Source of the DNA: Isoetes taiwanensis
Lineage: Eukaryota; Streptophyta; Lycopodiopsida; Isoetales; Isoetaceae
DNA: 64,000 bases
Reading direction: 5' to 3'
NCBI GenBank assembly: GCA_021234155.1
Contig: JAJEKV010000013.1
Coordinates: forward strand, 19,327,257 to 19,391,256
Below are positions 10,221 through 21,620 of this stretch, in pieces; the first letter of the stretch is position 1, and each line of letters begins with the position of its first letter. The notes under the pieces are model-generated. The model ran no database searches and had not been told where the DNA came from. It saw nothing but the letters and a program-made list of their open reading frames with translations. Both the position numbers and the translations under genes were made by a program.

Positions 10221-12402
10221 TACATGGATTATTTAGAAATATACTCAACGACTTTACTCCATATGGAATATTAGGATGTCTACAATTTGATACATTTTGA
10301 AGACATCTAATCAATTTCCTACAAGGTCAATTCATCATAATATACTTTTCTTCTCCTGTTTTAAGACACAACTCAGAGTTGATTCTTTGCCCAATCAGCT
10401 ATTGGGTGATTGCGGGGCTTATCTTGTCATCCCAAACCTTTAAAGCATATCTAGAGTATGTTTTCTTGAGTAAGAGCTATAAATCCCTTTCCTCTAAGTC
10501 TAAAAAATTCCATATCTACTAATTGTTTAAGCTCCCCTAAGTCTTTCATTTTACACTTTTTCTTTCAGCTGAGGGCCCGTTCCTTCAGTTACTGGGGGGA
10601 AAATGTGGAAGTGGCTCCATGTCAAATATTTGAGAGTGGAGTTTCCTTACCGCTGCCTTTGGGACACTTCTATCAGGCTATGATGATTGGGCTGGAAGGC
10701 ACTATATACAAATAGAACAATAGTCACATAAGCGGTTTGTATGATTGGATTCATCAGTCTAGTGTGGGAAATTCAAATTATATAGCCTTTTCCTATTGAT
10801 GCACTTTTCAAAATTTGATGTATCAATTGATACACTTCTAAATTTCTTGCATCTCATTGGACGCATTTTGAACATCATTGACACAATTTCTTTTAATAAG
10901 ATGTTGCTTATATTCAGCAATAATTAATATAACAATTTTTGATAAATGGTTAAGACCATATAGTAATAGAATGAAGAGATTTGGCTAGTAAAAGATAAGA
11001 AATCTGTTGGAATATGATTTTTAGAGTCCATCTTTTCAGAATATGTGACACAGATCCGCTATCTAAAATGAACAAAGAAATTGACGCAAGAGAAATTGAT
11101 GTGTATAAGGATTTTGCTATATAATTAAAACATGGTGTAGCTAACAATGTAAACTACTAGGCATTTAAATTTCTTGACACACTTTATATTTTATGGTCAA
11201 CTTAAAGTCTCTTTTGGCAGACCTTATCGAACTAAAATGCCTCCTTTGGCACACACCCCTAGAAAATTGTCTCTTTGACATATTTTTTTGCCATGGACAC
11301 CTCTTGAATGTCAAATTCCCACACTGCATCAGTCACACCTGTTGAGGGTCTTAGTGGATTACGTCCTTTTATCACGGGATAATTAGTGCGGGGCATGTTG
11401 GTGTCCCTAAGCTATCTAAAAGCATTCTTAGCATGAACTTTGCGAGTGAAGTCCGCGGTCCCATATCAAATTCCGGATGCTTGCTTTCTCAGCAATCTCT
11501 ATATTAGCGCCCTTCAACAGGTCAAGACAACACACTATTAGCACCACATAAATCCCACATTGGAATAAGACTTGCACGCTACCTACTTACCCATTTACCT
11601 ATGAAAAGGCACAGATGGATTGCCACGATTTGCACAGGTGCACATCCTCTTTGTATTAAGATGGGCAGATGGATTGGAGAGCCACGCCAGGACAAGCTTT
11701 GTCAATGCTGCCAAATGGGAGCCATTGAGAATAAATGTCATACCCTTCAGCGTTGTTCCAGCGTATGATCAAATCCGACCATCCTATACTGAGTTGATCA
11801 TACCCTTTATAGCAAGAGTCTTCCCGGCTTCTCAAATCGGTGTTTCTTCTTCGTCTCGGCGGTTTCTTTTCTCTTCCTCTTGAACTCAACCCCTCCTCCC
11901 CCCTCCCCTTTTGATTATGTATAATCAATTAATTCTCTTTCTCTCTCTCTCTCTCTATTTATATTATATTTATTGTTTCATATAGCGCGCATGACCAGCC
12001 CTCTTTATTTTGGAGTTTTTTTATCTCATATGTATGTTTTAGTATTTATGTTATGAGGGGATTAGGTTAGCATGCGCTTTTAAACTGACGCGATATTCAT
12101 ATTTTTTGGGACCGTTGTGTAGTAGATGATGATTGTTCAAAGCCCTTCTTTGAGGGGCTTATCATTAGAGTTTTATTTTCGAGGCTTCGAAGGCGGGGTT
12201 TTTCAATCAGATGATAAAAGCCAGCGAGGTACATTATCCAACATTTCATCATACTTTGTTACGTTAACAACTCCATCGAGGAGTCATTTTTTAGTTGTAT
12301 AATTATAATAATTTATAATTAGTTTTGGGTGGCTTTGTAATATCGGCTACCCACTCTCAACTCAATGTAAAACACCTACTCAATTGAATGAATGGAAAGA
12401 GC
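10221..12402. other. AT-rich intergenic, no gene recognised
   Basis: No coding or structured element is supported. It contains a pyrimidine microsatellite at 11933-11957 and scattered low-complexity sequence. 11590-11930 has a TATAAAGG on the minus strand and could be an old LTR fragment, but I could not find a partner. Confidence 0.5.
11933..11957. repeat. (CT)n microsatellite
   Basis: Nearly perfect CT dinucleotide run of about 24 bases. Confidence 0.9.
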
Positions 12403-12600
12403 CTACCTACCAGCCAATGTTGGGGTGTGCATGTATCGTGAGTCCTCATCGAGAATAGTCATAATTGCTCTATTACTTGCTAATTTAACAACGAGAAGAA
12501 AAAGTCTCATCATAATCAATACCTTCTTTTTTGAATAAATCCTTTTGCCACTAATCTGGTTTGAATTATTGTGTAGGTCCAGTTGGTCCTTGTTTGATTC
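12403..12600 (-). pseudogene. Ty1/copia reverse transcriptase scrap
   Basis: Read on the minus strand with one frameshift, the sequence gives a block like LVAKGFIQKEGIDYDETFSP followed by VVKLAS, the conserved N-terminal part of copia RT. The usual continuation (MDVKTAFLNG) is absent and the sequence runs into unrelated DNA. It is a solo fragment without LTRs. Confidence 0.65.
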
Positions 12601-12640
12601 TAGAAATCTACTTGTTTCCAACAACATTTGTGTTAGCATG

Positions 12641-13181
12641 TCTAACTATTTTATACGTCCTTGTACATTCAGAAGAAATAAAAACAGATGGAGCGAATCT
12701 ATATTAGACCCGAATGCGTGATCGAGAGTCATGGCTGAAGCTATGATTGAGATCGAATCAAAAACTTGGCAGCTCGGTTTTATTGTAGAAAGCTGCGGTG
12801 AACTCCGAGGCTACATTGTAAAGCACGGAGAGCAATTCAATGAAGTAGCGAATTGGGTCTTTGAAAAGGATATCGATTACGCAAGCTAGAGTTATCGATT
12901 GAATTGAAACTTAGTAGAAGCCTTCGATTTGGCGGCATGAACCTGCTATGGTGATCCAGAAGGCGGGTCTTCGGTGATCCGGATTATGCTACTATGCGGT
13001 AGTGGGTTGCTTACTCGAGGGGAAAACTTTTAATGCGGATGTTGTTCGCTCAAAGGGAACTTCTTGAGGGGATCAATCATCTGCGGTGTGAAGAACACCG
13101 GTTGAGGGCAGCACCATATTGATCAACGAGGGAGGATCTGGGATCCGTGGTGTGGGCGGTTGATCGGGGTATCCCAAGCGG
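12641..13181 (+). mobile_element. Gypsy element C, left remnant before element A
   Basis: Element A (13182-58804) splits an older element whose gag-pol resumes at 58805. This left stub lies directly before A's target duplication AGCGG (13177-13181). A 53-codon frame starts at 12731 (MAEAMIEIES); further on comes a frame with LRCEEHRLRAAP. Assignment to C rests on continuity across A, and the exact left end of C is not determined. Confidence 0.45.
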
Positions 13182-14531
13182 TGTGGCGTTCCAATATAAT
13201 ATCGCCCAAAAATCGTATATTATGTGCCCGCGTCAGCGTACTTTGTCATTATGATAAGTACTAGCTCGACGTATAGGGTTGCACCTAGGGGGCAGCATCG
13301 TAAGTTGTGCATGTTTAATAAACATATGCAACTATAAACCCCATGGACCCCATTGCCAAATGGCTAAACCCCATTTGGCCAATGTCTAACCTAACCCTAA
13401 GGGTTTCTATATAAGGGCTTTCCCCTTAAACCCTAAACCTTTTATTCTTTTTGCATTTAGGGTTTCCTTGAGCTTCCTTCCTTCTTTCGCATTGAGGGGT
13501 TTATTTGGGCCATTCGGCCAAACCGGGACTCGAATTCGCATTGCCGGGCTACGAAAAGCAGCCCTGCACTGTGGATCTTGACGCCGGCCGGTCTTCGGCG
13601 GGATCGAAGCATGGATGCATTTGAGGATCCCGAACAAGCCGTAGCTAGGTAAATGGTCATTCTGTTGTGCAAAGTCGCCTTTTAGCTTGGCAATGAGCTG
13701 GGTTAGCATGTTAGTTCGACTTTAGAGGCCTTATAGACCCGAGATCATAAGCTCTAACAAATGAACCTAACTTTGGATGTTTAGGTAGGTAGATTAGATG
13801 TTATTCTTCATTTTAGGTTACGTGATGATATTGGTATTTCACTCTGTGACCTCCATGTATTGGGAAGGGGTAGAGGCCTAAAGCACGTGTAGCATATGAT
13901 CCTAGTTAGCTATTAGTTCCCAATTACATGCGGCACGTTGGGAGCCCTCCCGGGTTGTGAGTGGAGGCTAGGCCCAGAGAACAAGGGGGTACTTGTCCCA
14001 ACACGAAGCGATCCCTACGGTGTGTAAAGCCTACCCGAGGGATCCACTGTGAGCTAGGCTTAATGGCTTGCCACTGCGTGTGGACAAGACATGAGCTCGA
14101 CACCCGTGGAGTGATGCGTCACTCTCCATTGGGTTCAAAGTCGAATAAAGGCGGGTGGCCCTCTAGCCACCCTGTGTTGGGCATGGCGACCTCACGAAGG
14201 GAGGTGACTCTCCTCTGCCTCATCGGGGGGAGATGCAACTTCGATGGTAGCCTTCTTGGCTATGTGCGGGGGCTACGGTCAGTCCCAACACTTTTCAACC
14301 TACTCTACAAAGTGTATTGTGGGGAGGGGCGGATGGAGTGGACTACCCAACAACCATGTTCTTATGACCAAATCCATTTGCCATAAATTGCATGCGCAAT
14401 GACGGAGGCCCAAGCCGTCGATTGGAACCCCTTGAGTGAGGCGAGCCACGGGTAGGATTTCCCTTCTTGTTATTGTTATTATTGATCTTTGTTGTATATG
14501 TGATGATTATGATGTGTTCACCCCGAGGGTG
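13182..14531 (+). repeat. Element A 5' LTR, first part
   Basis: It matches 51365-52733 closely and begins TGTGGCGTTCC. It is interrupted by element B after GGGTG (14527-14531), part of B's 5-bp target duplication. It contains a TATA box followed by telo-box motifs, the expected U3/R promoter. Confidence 0.9.
13395..13440 (+). promoter_or_regulatory. Element A LTR core promoter: TATA box with telo-boxes
   Basis: CTATATAAG lies at 13407-13415, with an ACCCTAA-type motif just upstream and AAACCCTAAACC at about 13429-13440. The 3' LTR keeps the same arrangement (TATA at 51558-51566). Telo-boxes are known plant promoter motifs; their use here is inferred. Confidence 0.65.
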
Positions 14532-16035
14532 TGTGGCGTTCGGCCACGATATATGGTCCGGGGCGTATCTTGTCTTCTGCATCGTCGCGTACCGCCATCA
14601 TCGATTGACATGTGCGGCGGGGCGTAGCTAAGCAGTAAGCGCCCTAGGGGCAACTTGCAGAATGTAACACATTTATACATGTGTGCAATTAACCCACTTA
14701 AATAATAAGTGGGCATCTCGGGTCATTGGAAACCCTAACCCTAACTTATAGCCTATGTAAGGCATTCAAACCCTAACTTTCCATTTCGTCCCACGACCTT
14801 CTAGAGCTCGTTTAGCTTGCTCCAAGAGCCAATCTCGACTCACGGAGTGCAATGCGAAAGTAGCCTAGCTCATCAGCTTTCCCTTGGGACTTCATCTTCA
14901 AGCGGGTTACAGGCATGGATGCATTGAGGCGGGAGGAGCAAGCCCGGGGATCATGTATTTTGCCAATTCAATAGTCTAATGCCTCCCGGGCATAGTGTAA
15001 GTAGGTTTAGCCTATTGAATTGCCCCATAACCATCTAGACCTCTAGATACCAAGCCATAACTAAAGAACCTAACCGTGATTTAGATTAAATCTTATTCTT
15101 TAGTTCTTCTATGATATGTATGTGATGATGATCTCTGTGGAATCATTGTATTGTGAAGGGGGGGGTAGAGGCCCTAAAAGCCTCGTAGTTGATGCTCCTA
15201 GCTAGTCCTCTTTTAATGCACTATTAAATTAGGCTGTGTACAAAGAGCCACACGGTTGTGGGTGGAGGGGGCGGAACAAGCTACAAGGAGGTTCATGTCT
15301 GGCTCATGATCATGTCCCTCGGTAGTAAAAAGCCTATAGGGGACTTCTGGTGCACTAGACCTAATGCTACGCCCTTTGCGTGCGGGCTTTGCATGGGTTC
15401 GACACTCTTGGGGTGGTGTACACCTTCCATGGAGTTTAGTAGAATGCAGGCAAAGTGGCCCTCTAGTCACCATGACATGCTAGCCTCACGGTGGGAGCAA
15501 TCCCTACTGCCCCATCCGGGCGGGAGATACAACCGGGGGGTAGCCCCCTCGGCTATGCATCCGTGGGCCTCTGGTCGAGGTCCCAAGACTTTTCAACCTA
15601 CTCTGCAAAGTGTGCAGGGAGGCGGATGGAGTGGACTACCTAAGCCATGTTCTTATGCCAGTCAAATCCAATTGCCATGAATTCTGTCTGTAATGACTTC
15701 TGGAGGCCCAAGCCATCAGTCATCCCCCTTGAGTCTGAGCCTTGGGTAGGATCTCCATATGTGATATACTGATCTCGGTCTATGCAGATATGTGGTGAGC
15801 CATCCTTTGATATGGTCATGTGATGTTGATGTATGCATACTTACATGTATGTTACGCTTCCGCAGCTAGGTAAGCCCTGAGGGAGACAGGGTAAATGACC
15901 TCTTCATTCATCCCACTAGATCTCATCAAGGTTGCAGTGATACGTGGAGGGCCTTGTATCAGCTGGAGCTGGTATGGGGGATGAACTCCTGTTTGTATAC
16001 GGTGAGTACACCGTATATGAGTAGGGGACGTCACA
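14532..16035 (+). repeat. Element B 5' LTR
   Basis: It starts TGTGGCGTTC and ends GACGTCACA directly before the primer site. It pairs with 30655-32159. It contains AAACCCTAACCCTAAC near 14729-14744. Differences from the 3' LTR include many clustered short indels. Confidence 0.92.
15996..16017 (+). repeat. Hairpin near the end of element B 5' LTR
   Basis: TATACGGTG and CACCGTATA form a perfect 9-bp stem around loop AGTA, 18 bp before the LTR end. The 3' LTR copy (32118-32141) keeps 8 bp. A has a different-sequence hairpin at the equivalent place (32343-32362 and 58765-58784). Confidence 0.8.
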
Positions 16036-16036
16036 A

Positions 16037-16048
16037 TGGTATCAGAGC
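16037..16048 (+). other. Primer binding site, tRNA-iMet type, element B
   Basis: TGGTATCAGAGC lies one base after the LTR end. It is the classical complement of the plant initiator methionine tRNA 3' end and primes minus-strand synthesis. Confidence 0.92.
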
Positions 16049-16224
16049 AATGTTCTTGGAGACCAAGAGCAAAGCACTGGCCATGCTCCCAGTAGTACTA
16101 AGTAGAATTCTCAAACCTCGAAAAAGTGGGAAAATTTTTTTTCTCATTTTTTATAGTTATGCTAAGCTAGTAACAGTTGAACTCAAACTAAAAAGTTGAA
16201 CTAAATTTTGACCAAGTGTGGAAA

Positions 16225-16503
16225 TTGCTCATGGTATGCGCCAGAGCATCGACCTAAATTTTAGGTCAGGCCCCAGGCGCACACCCTAAGTAACTCTACC
16301 ATAATCACCTTCAAACTTGATGAATTTGAACAAGATAATATGCTAGATCGAATCTTCAGGTAAGGTTTAGCTAGGTTTGTATATCACACCCCTAGGAATA
16401 TGTTTAGAAATACATATTTTTAGTCAAAATTGTAAAAGTACTCATGGAATGCACCAGAGCCTTGATCTAAATATTAGATCAACCCTACCAAGCACACCAT
16501 GAG
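16225..16503 (+). repeat. Element B hairpins 1 and 2 (first module)
   Basis: Two compound hairpins lie about 216 bp apart. Hairpin 1 (16225-16293) has outer arms around TATGCGCC/GGCGCACA and an inner palindrome GACCTAAATTTTAGGTC (16251-16267). Hairpin 2 (16441-16503) has outer arms CTCATGGAATGC/GCACACCATGAG and inner arms TTGATCTAA/TTAGATCAA. The changes GACC to GATC and GGTC to GATC are on both sides of the stem, so pairing is kept. They lie between the primer site and a TATA box. Confidence 0.8.
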
Positions 16504-16610
16504 GTAATTTTTATAGAAAACTCTAAAAAGTAAGTACATGTTTTAAGTTAATATGTGCCTTGACTCATGAAAATGAGCAACTTTGAATTTGACCTAAAAA
16601 TTTGACCAAA

Positions 16611-16620
16611 CTATAAATAG
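16611..16620 (+). promoter_or_regulatory. Internal TATA box 1, element B
   Basis: CTATAAATAG lies 108 bp after hairpin 2 and 103 bp before the ATG of ORF-I (16714). Element A repeats this arrangement. Confidence 0.6.
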
Positions 16621-16713
16621 ACCCAAATCCTTCTCATTTGTAGACTTTACGCTTAGAAGTTAGCTCCGCGACTTTGGTGATTTTTTAGCGAACTCGATCG
16701 ACTTGAAGTAAAA

Positions 16714-17860
16714 CATGGCGTGCACAAGCGGTACGCACACAAATATCGACTAAGCGAACATAGCCCAAAACGGAGGAGGATTCGGCGAATGCCGGGAGCG
16801 ACTTCTTGAGGAGAGACCCTCTTCCATCATGAGAGGAGTACACGTCCGAGTCATAGGAAAAGGAGTCGAGGAAAGAATCACTAGACGAGGCTGGCCCGGC
16901 ATCATCAACCCGGTAACAGGCGAAAAAGCGGAACATTGACTCGAGGGTTCAATGGGCGAAAAACCAGCAGTATCTGAGGAATTGAGGAGGAAATAAAATC
17001 GTGAGAGGGCGTATCAGAAAAATGCTGCTAACGTAAACACCGGAACCCACCTGATGGTGAAGAAACGAGGTCCGATTCGAATATGAAAAGGCTTAAGTCA
17101 CAACGCTTTGGCCAAGAAGAAAACCGAAGAAAAGAAAATCCAGAAGAACAGAGGCTGAGAGAAGAAGAAACTCAAGGCAAAGGGCAAGGAGCCCAAGAGG
17201 AAACTCAAGAAGACCCCAATGATCAAGATCGCCACCGTAAGGAACCACAAACTCGCATTCTCAGCCCCCATCCTCCTCCCGAATTTAATTGGATGACGAA
17301 GCACACATCCCTTCCCCAGAGGGAGACCAAGAAGTAGGGGAGAGTCCTCAAAACCGGGCCGTACGAGGATAGGGTACCCCCACCCTACCCCACGCGGGAG
17401 AAGGACAAAGATCCAAAGAAGCGACCCGACCGCCTCGGGTCGTGACGTGTGGGTGACCATCTCTCGTGGTCTAATGTAAGAAATTGAAGGCCTATAAGGA
17501 ATATATGAAGAAGTGGGAGGCCCACAACCCCTCCTACTACTGTGCCAATAAGATAACTTATGTCGAAGGAGGACGGCCATCAAAGAAGAAGACCCTCAAA
17601 GCCACCTCGAGGAGAAACCCATTCAACCAAAAGCGGTGCAAGAAAGTCCGGGATGAAGCATGCCGCTAGCGGTTAGAGATCGGCATTTTCGAGAGAATTT
17701 ACGAGCCTTCTCATCCCCAGAGCACCGTTTGCCGGACTTCGTCAAAGGAGGTCGTACAAGAGTTCGACCACAGCATGAGAGTCGCGAAAAAAAATCTTTG
17801 TTAGCCTTATAAGGGACATGCACTTGGCAAGTTCTATTAAAGGGGAACGCTAAATTTTGT
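16714..17860 (+). pseudogene. Element B extra ORF-I, frameshifted
   Basis: The ATG sits in AAAACATGG, as in A's ORF-I. The first frame stops after 12 codons; later blocks are very rich in Lys, Glu, Arg and Gln (17083-17337). Then comes a block with NPSYYCANKITYVEGGRPSKKK (17533-17598) and a C-terminal segment around IGIFERIYEPSHPQSTVCRT, ending near 17860. A keeps a similar C-terminal region. No known domain is recognised. Charged, repetitive composition suggests a nucleic-acid-binding or structural role, but that is only a guess. Confidence 0.5.
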
Positions 17861-18000
17861 AAATAATAAATTTTGGAAATAAGAAAGTTTTGTAGAGTAA
17901 ATTCTAAGTGCATAAATGTTGTTAATCAGGTTAAATTAGCAGTATTTGCTTTTTTGTTTTAGTTAAAATGGACATCATATGGTCAAGGAGTGAGAAGTTA

Positions 18001-18265
18001 CTCACGGTATGCGCCAGAGCATCGACCTAAAATTTAGGTCAGGGCCAATAACTGCGTGAGTATTTCACATCAAAAAGTGTCCTAAACATCTCCAAACTGG
18101 GCAAGTAAGGAGTCAATCTTGCATATCTCGATGAGACCATCATGTTTTGATCCTTAGTTCATCCTGTTTAGATAAGTTTTGACCAAATAGGGCCAACTTA
18201 CTCACGGTATACGCCAGGACCTCGACCTAAATTTTAGGTCAGCCTTCTAGCGCACACTGTGAGTA
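18001..18265 (+). repeat. Element B hairpins 3 and 4 (second module)
   Basis: Hairpin 3 (18001-18060) starts CTCACGGTATGCGCC, has inner palindrome GACCTAAAATTTAGGTC (18024-18040) and ends TGCGTGAG. Hairpin 4 (18199-18265) has arms TACTCACGGTATACGC and GCGCACACTGTGAGTA around GACCTAAATTTTAGGTC (18224-18240). They start 198 bp apart and precede the second TATA box. Confidence 0.85.
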
Positions 18266-18468
18266 TTTTCAGCATTATCTCTTTCATGCTACCTCCAATT
18301 GACCTCAAATTTGTTGCAATAGGTTCATTAGATAGTCTTATTCATGCTCAAATCCTCAAATTAGCCTTCAAATCCTCATTTTGACCTTAAAATAGGTGAG
18401 ATTTGCCAAACCCAAAAATTTTCCAAGTTTTCCAAAAATTAGGGTTTTTCCCTTTTTCCTATAAATAG

Positions 18469-18478
18469 ACCCCCATTT
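18469..18478 (+). promoter_or_regulatory. Internal TATA box 2, element B
   Basis: CTATAAATAG, identical to TATA box 1, lies 111 bp before the ATG of ORF-II (18580), after the second hairpin pair. Confidence 0.6.
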
Positions 18479-18579
18479 CTCACTTAGCATCTTACAGGTT
18501 TGCTCCCACCTTTTAGGCAATTTTCCAAACCCCTTAGATGCTTCAAGAGCTGTTTGTTAGTCTCATTCAGTCAAGATCA

Positions 18580-20130
18580 ATGGCAACTATAGATTTCAGG
18601 CGATGGTACAACGCCAGTGCTCATGTGGCTGAGGCTGATATCAATGTCATTTTTGAAGTTTTCTAGAAGGAGATAGACATCCAAGCCACCTTGCAGGGCA
18701 ACCCCATCCTATATGGAAGTCATGGTGAAGTTCCAAGCTAGGGTAGGACCATCCTTAGTACTGACTTCCCCTTAATGCAGGATATTTTGTTCCTAAGCAA
18801 TCCCTCAAGCGGCCTTGGGTGATGTCCAGAACATTGCCAAGTGGCACGAACAACAAAGTTGCTAGGTTGCCAGATTACATGGTCATGACAGTTAATAGGG
18901 CCAAACATTTCTCCTATACCGCTGCCATAGCCATCTTCCTCTCTCACCGTGCCCAGAACCCAATCGGGGAACCCTCCATCCCGATGCCATGGATGTGGAT
19001 CCCTTAGCCTCTTTAGCAGAAGGTCAGCTCCTCTTGCAATATCCAAGAGGAGCAAGGAGGAAGAAGCGAAAGGCAGAAAGGGCTTCGAGGCAACGAAGAC
19101 TTCACGTCGAGGGAGTTCAACCGGACCCGGGGCGGCAACAAGTGGTTGACCCGGGACCTGCAGACCCCGGGATGGCTCCCCCCACCGGGCTAGGTATCAC
19201 AAGCCTAGCCCCCATCATCATCAACGACCAAAGAGTATGCTCTGGTGACATTCGGAACCTCCCCAGAATGGAGGAAACCCGGGGGGATGCAGTAGCGCTG
19301 ACAGTTCTTTGCACCTTAGCGGCAACAATCGGATCTGGGCGACTTCATCGATCGGGAGGCTTGACTTCCCAATCAATGTAAGAGAAAGCGAGCACACCTA
19401 CGCCGAGTCGACTTGGATATTGAGCATATAGCGACATCGAGGCGATTGATGGCGGGACTGCCTTGGAAAGAAGAATTCACGCCATCCAAAACGGATGGGG
19501 ATCCATGCCAAGACCACAAGTATTTTGATGCCAGCTTCGTCGACACCGGCTTCCGCGGGTGTCCATAGAAAAGGTGAGATCAACGGCGACAGGCCTCGTG
19601 ATCAACAATAAGAGACCCGAGACTTGACTCCGAGGTGCATGTGGATGAATATAGGGAAGACATAGGGCTAGTACCGGACCGGACGAAGAATCAACAAAAT
19701 GGCGGGCGGGGACAAGTCTCTAAGGTATTACCTTTCCTCGCTATTGGACTGGGAGAATAGTGGTCATCCATAAATTCAGCCCAAGGGGCCGAAGAAGGAG
19801 TATTCATGCTCATCGCACTCTCGGGCTTTGGTAGACATGCTGGTGATTCCAAAGGTTGACCATGTCATCATAGTCAAAGAGAATGGTGGCACTTGATATC
19901 TTAAACTTCGCGGTACCCCTACCGACGGCGGGGAAGACTAGCGATAACAGCGACCTACCCATCCCAATAGCCGCAGAGTGGAAGAATTGGTGACATCCTT
20001 GCAGGGCAGAACACCAACGAACATCCTCAGGAACTTGGGATGCTCGGTAGGAACGCCCAGGTCACAGAAGTTCCTTGAGGATAACCCATCTATCCCGCCA
20101 GGAGATTCCAAGAATAGTTACTCTTGATCC
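18580..20130 (+). pseudogene. Element B extra ORF-II, frameshifted
   Basis: It starts MATIDFRRWYNASAHV, matching MATTAFRRWYNAHS in element A. The body is broken by frameshifts and stops. Its C-terminal part (19760-20110) reads in pieces like FSPRGEERVFMLIALSGFG, then a VALDILNFAVP block and, near the end, EDNPS, all collinear with A at 36250-36560. No family is recognised. It precedes gag, so it may be an accessory protein or an extended gag N-terminus. Sharing between A and B shows it was under selection before decay. Confidence 0.55.
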
Positions 20131-20327
20131 CGAAGCATTCTAACTAAAAGTTTTCTATATACATATAAATACATTTTGTTCGGCATTCTAATTTGCTTCC
20201 ACAACTATATCGGCAAACACATATAATGCAATGAAAACAAATAAAGCTAACCATAAGGCTACGATCTACTTGTGTATATGACTAGAGGTCCAAAACGGTT
20301 GAGCAAGACCAGACGAGTCCATAGAGA
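20131..20327 (+). other. AT-rich spacer between ORF-II and gag, element B
   Basis: About 200 bp of AT-rich sequence, including CTATATACATATAAATAC near 20154-20171, separates ORF-II from the frame starting at 20328. Element A also has an AT-rich stretch here (36578-36690). A third promoter is possible but not shown. Confidence 0.4.
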
Positions 20328-21620
20328 TGAAGAGACTCCCCGCCGACAAACACATTGCAAGGAACTGTATGAAGAATTGGCCCCATGACTCCGAGGAGGA
20401 GATGTCGCCAGATGAGGTGGGACCTTCAAGAGATAAAAGGCCTTACTTGGCGGTATAGCGTGGTGACCCGAGACTACAACGTCCGGTTGCCACAAGCACC
20501 ACCTCCAAAGGCGGAAAAGGATAAGAAAAAGGAAGCAAGAGAAGGAGGTCCCCTAGCACCGGACTCCTCAGAGCCAAGCTCTTCGATTCGGACCGACCTC
20601 GAGAAGAGGTGGAAGAGGTGCAAAACCGTACAAGGACCGGGATACTAAAAGAAAGTAGATTCTCGCAGACTTGAAGCAATGTGTGGAAGGCAAGAAAGCT
20701 CGAAAGTAATTTCGTGGTGATAGTCGGTATGCATGGAGGCAGAGGCCCGGCGGACGAGATGAGGGAATATGGGAATGCATACTGATGAAGGACAAAGACA
20801 ACGGGCAGTGGCAACAACCAACCTTAAAGGAGCAGCTAGAATTTGGTGGAAGGGCTATGCCAAGGCCCATGGACTAGCGAGTGGATGGTCTGCAGATTCA
20901 AGAAATTCTCAAAAAGGCATTCAAAGCCACTATGTGCCAAGGGAGCACAAATGCCACATGATGCAAAGAATTTACTCCGGCCAGAGCAGGGGCAACAAGC
21001 AGTCGCAAATACACGAGGAGTTCATGAGATCAGAGACTTTATGTCTTGCGGAAAGTGAACGCCATGCACCGAAGGTACATCGAGGGATTAAAACAAGAAA
21101 TAAGGAAGTCGGTAAGAGCAATTAATCCTCTAATCCGTAGACGTGGTTTAAATCGAAAAGCGGTCCCGCAAGGCGATCCGGCCCCGCAACGGGGTACAAA
21201 ATAAAGAAGACTACCGTGATAAGGGCAAAGCAACGGGGAAGTTATAGCCCTAGAACAACTAGTCCGACTGCAAATGCCCCATACACCGGCTATGGGAAGC
21301 AAAGACGAAAAGAAACAGTATCCTTCAAGGATAAGCCGCCAAAGAAGGGTCAAACTATTCGAAAGCTTGCGGTGATCCTTTTGCAAGCAAATACCTAAGG
21401 AGAAGAGGCAAGAGTGCATCGAGAAACAACTCGTCGTGCTTCCGGCCAGAGCCATTGTAACAAGAACCGCCCTCTTTGTCATGAATGCGGCATTAGCAGA
21501 GATGGGTGGATGGGAGACTCCTCGACGACGACGGGCATGGAAGCACGCGACTTTATTCGTGGTGAGTGTCACATCTTTGCCGCCATAGATTGAGCGGAAG
21601 AAATGTCGAAGATCGGGTAA
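20328..21620 (+). pseudogene. Element B gag, frameshifted
   Basis: The N-terminal part is charged (PPKAEKDKKKEAREGG near 20507-20554). The core gag signature follows: LKGAARIWWKGYAKAHGL (20823-20876), then YVPREHKCHMMQR (20931-20969), EEFMR (21017-21031) and IRKSVRAINP (21101-21130). Downstream is a basic region and a broken zinc-knuckle area. Gag builds the virus-like particle that carries element RNA. Several frame changes make it inactive as read. Confidence 0.7.

Noticed and set aside
14725-14750. Interstitial telomere repeat
   Set aside because: Only two to three AACCCTA units, part of an LTR promoter region.
16037-16048. tRNA gene match
   Set aside because: Only the 12-nt primer binding site complementary to tRNA-iMet; no cloverleaf nearby.
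16225-18265. Regularly spaced repeats resembling a CRISPR array
   Set aside because: Eukaryotic transposon context, ~200-bp spacing and compound hairpins; no CRISPR repeat/spacer structure.
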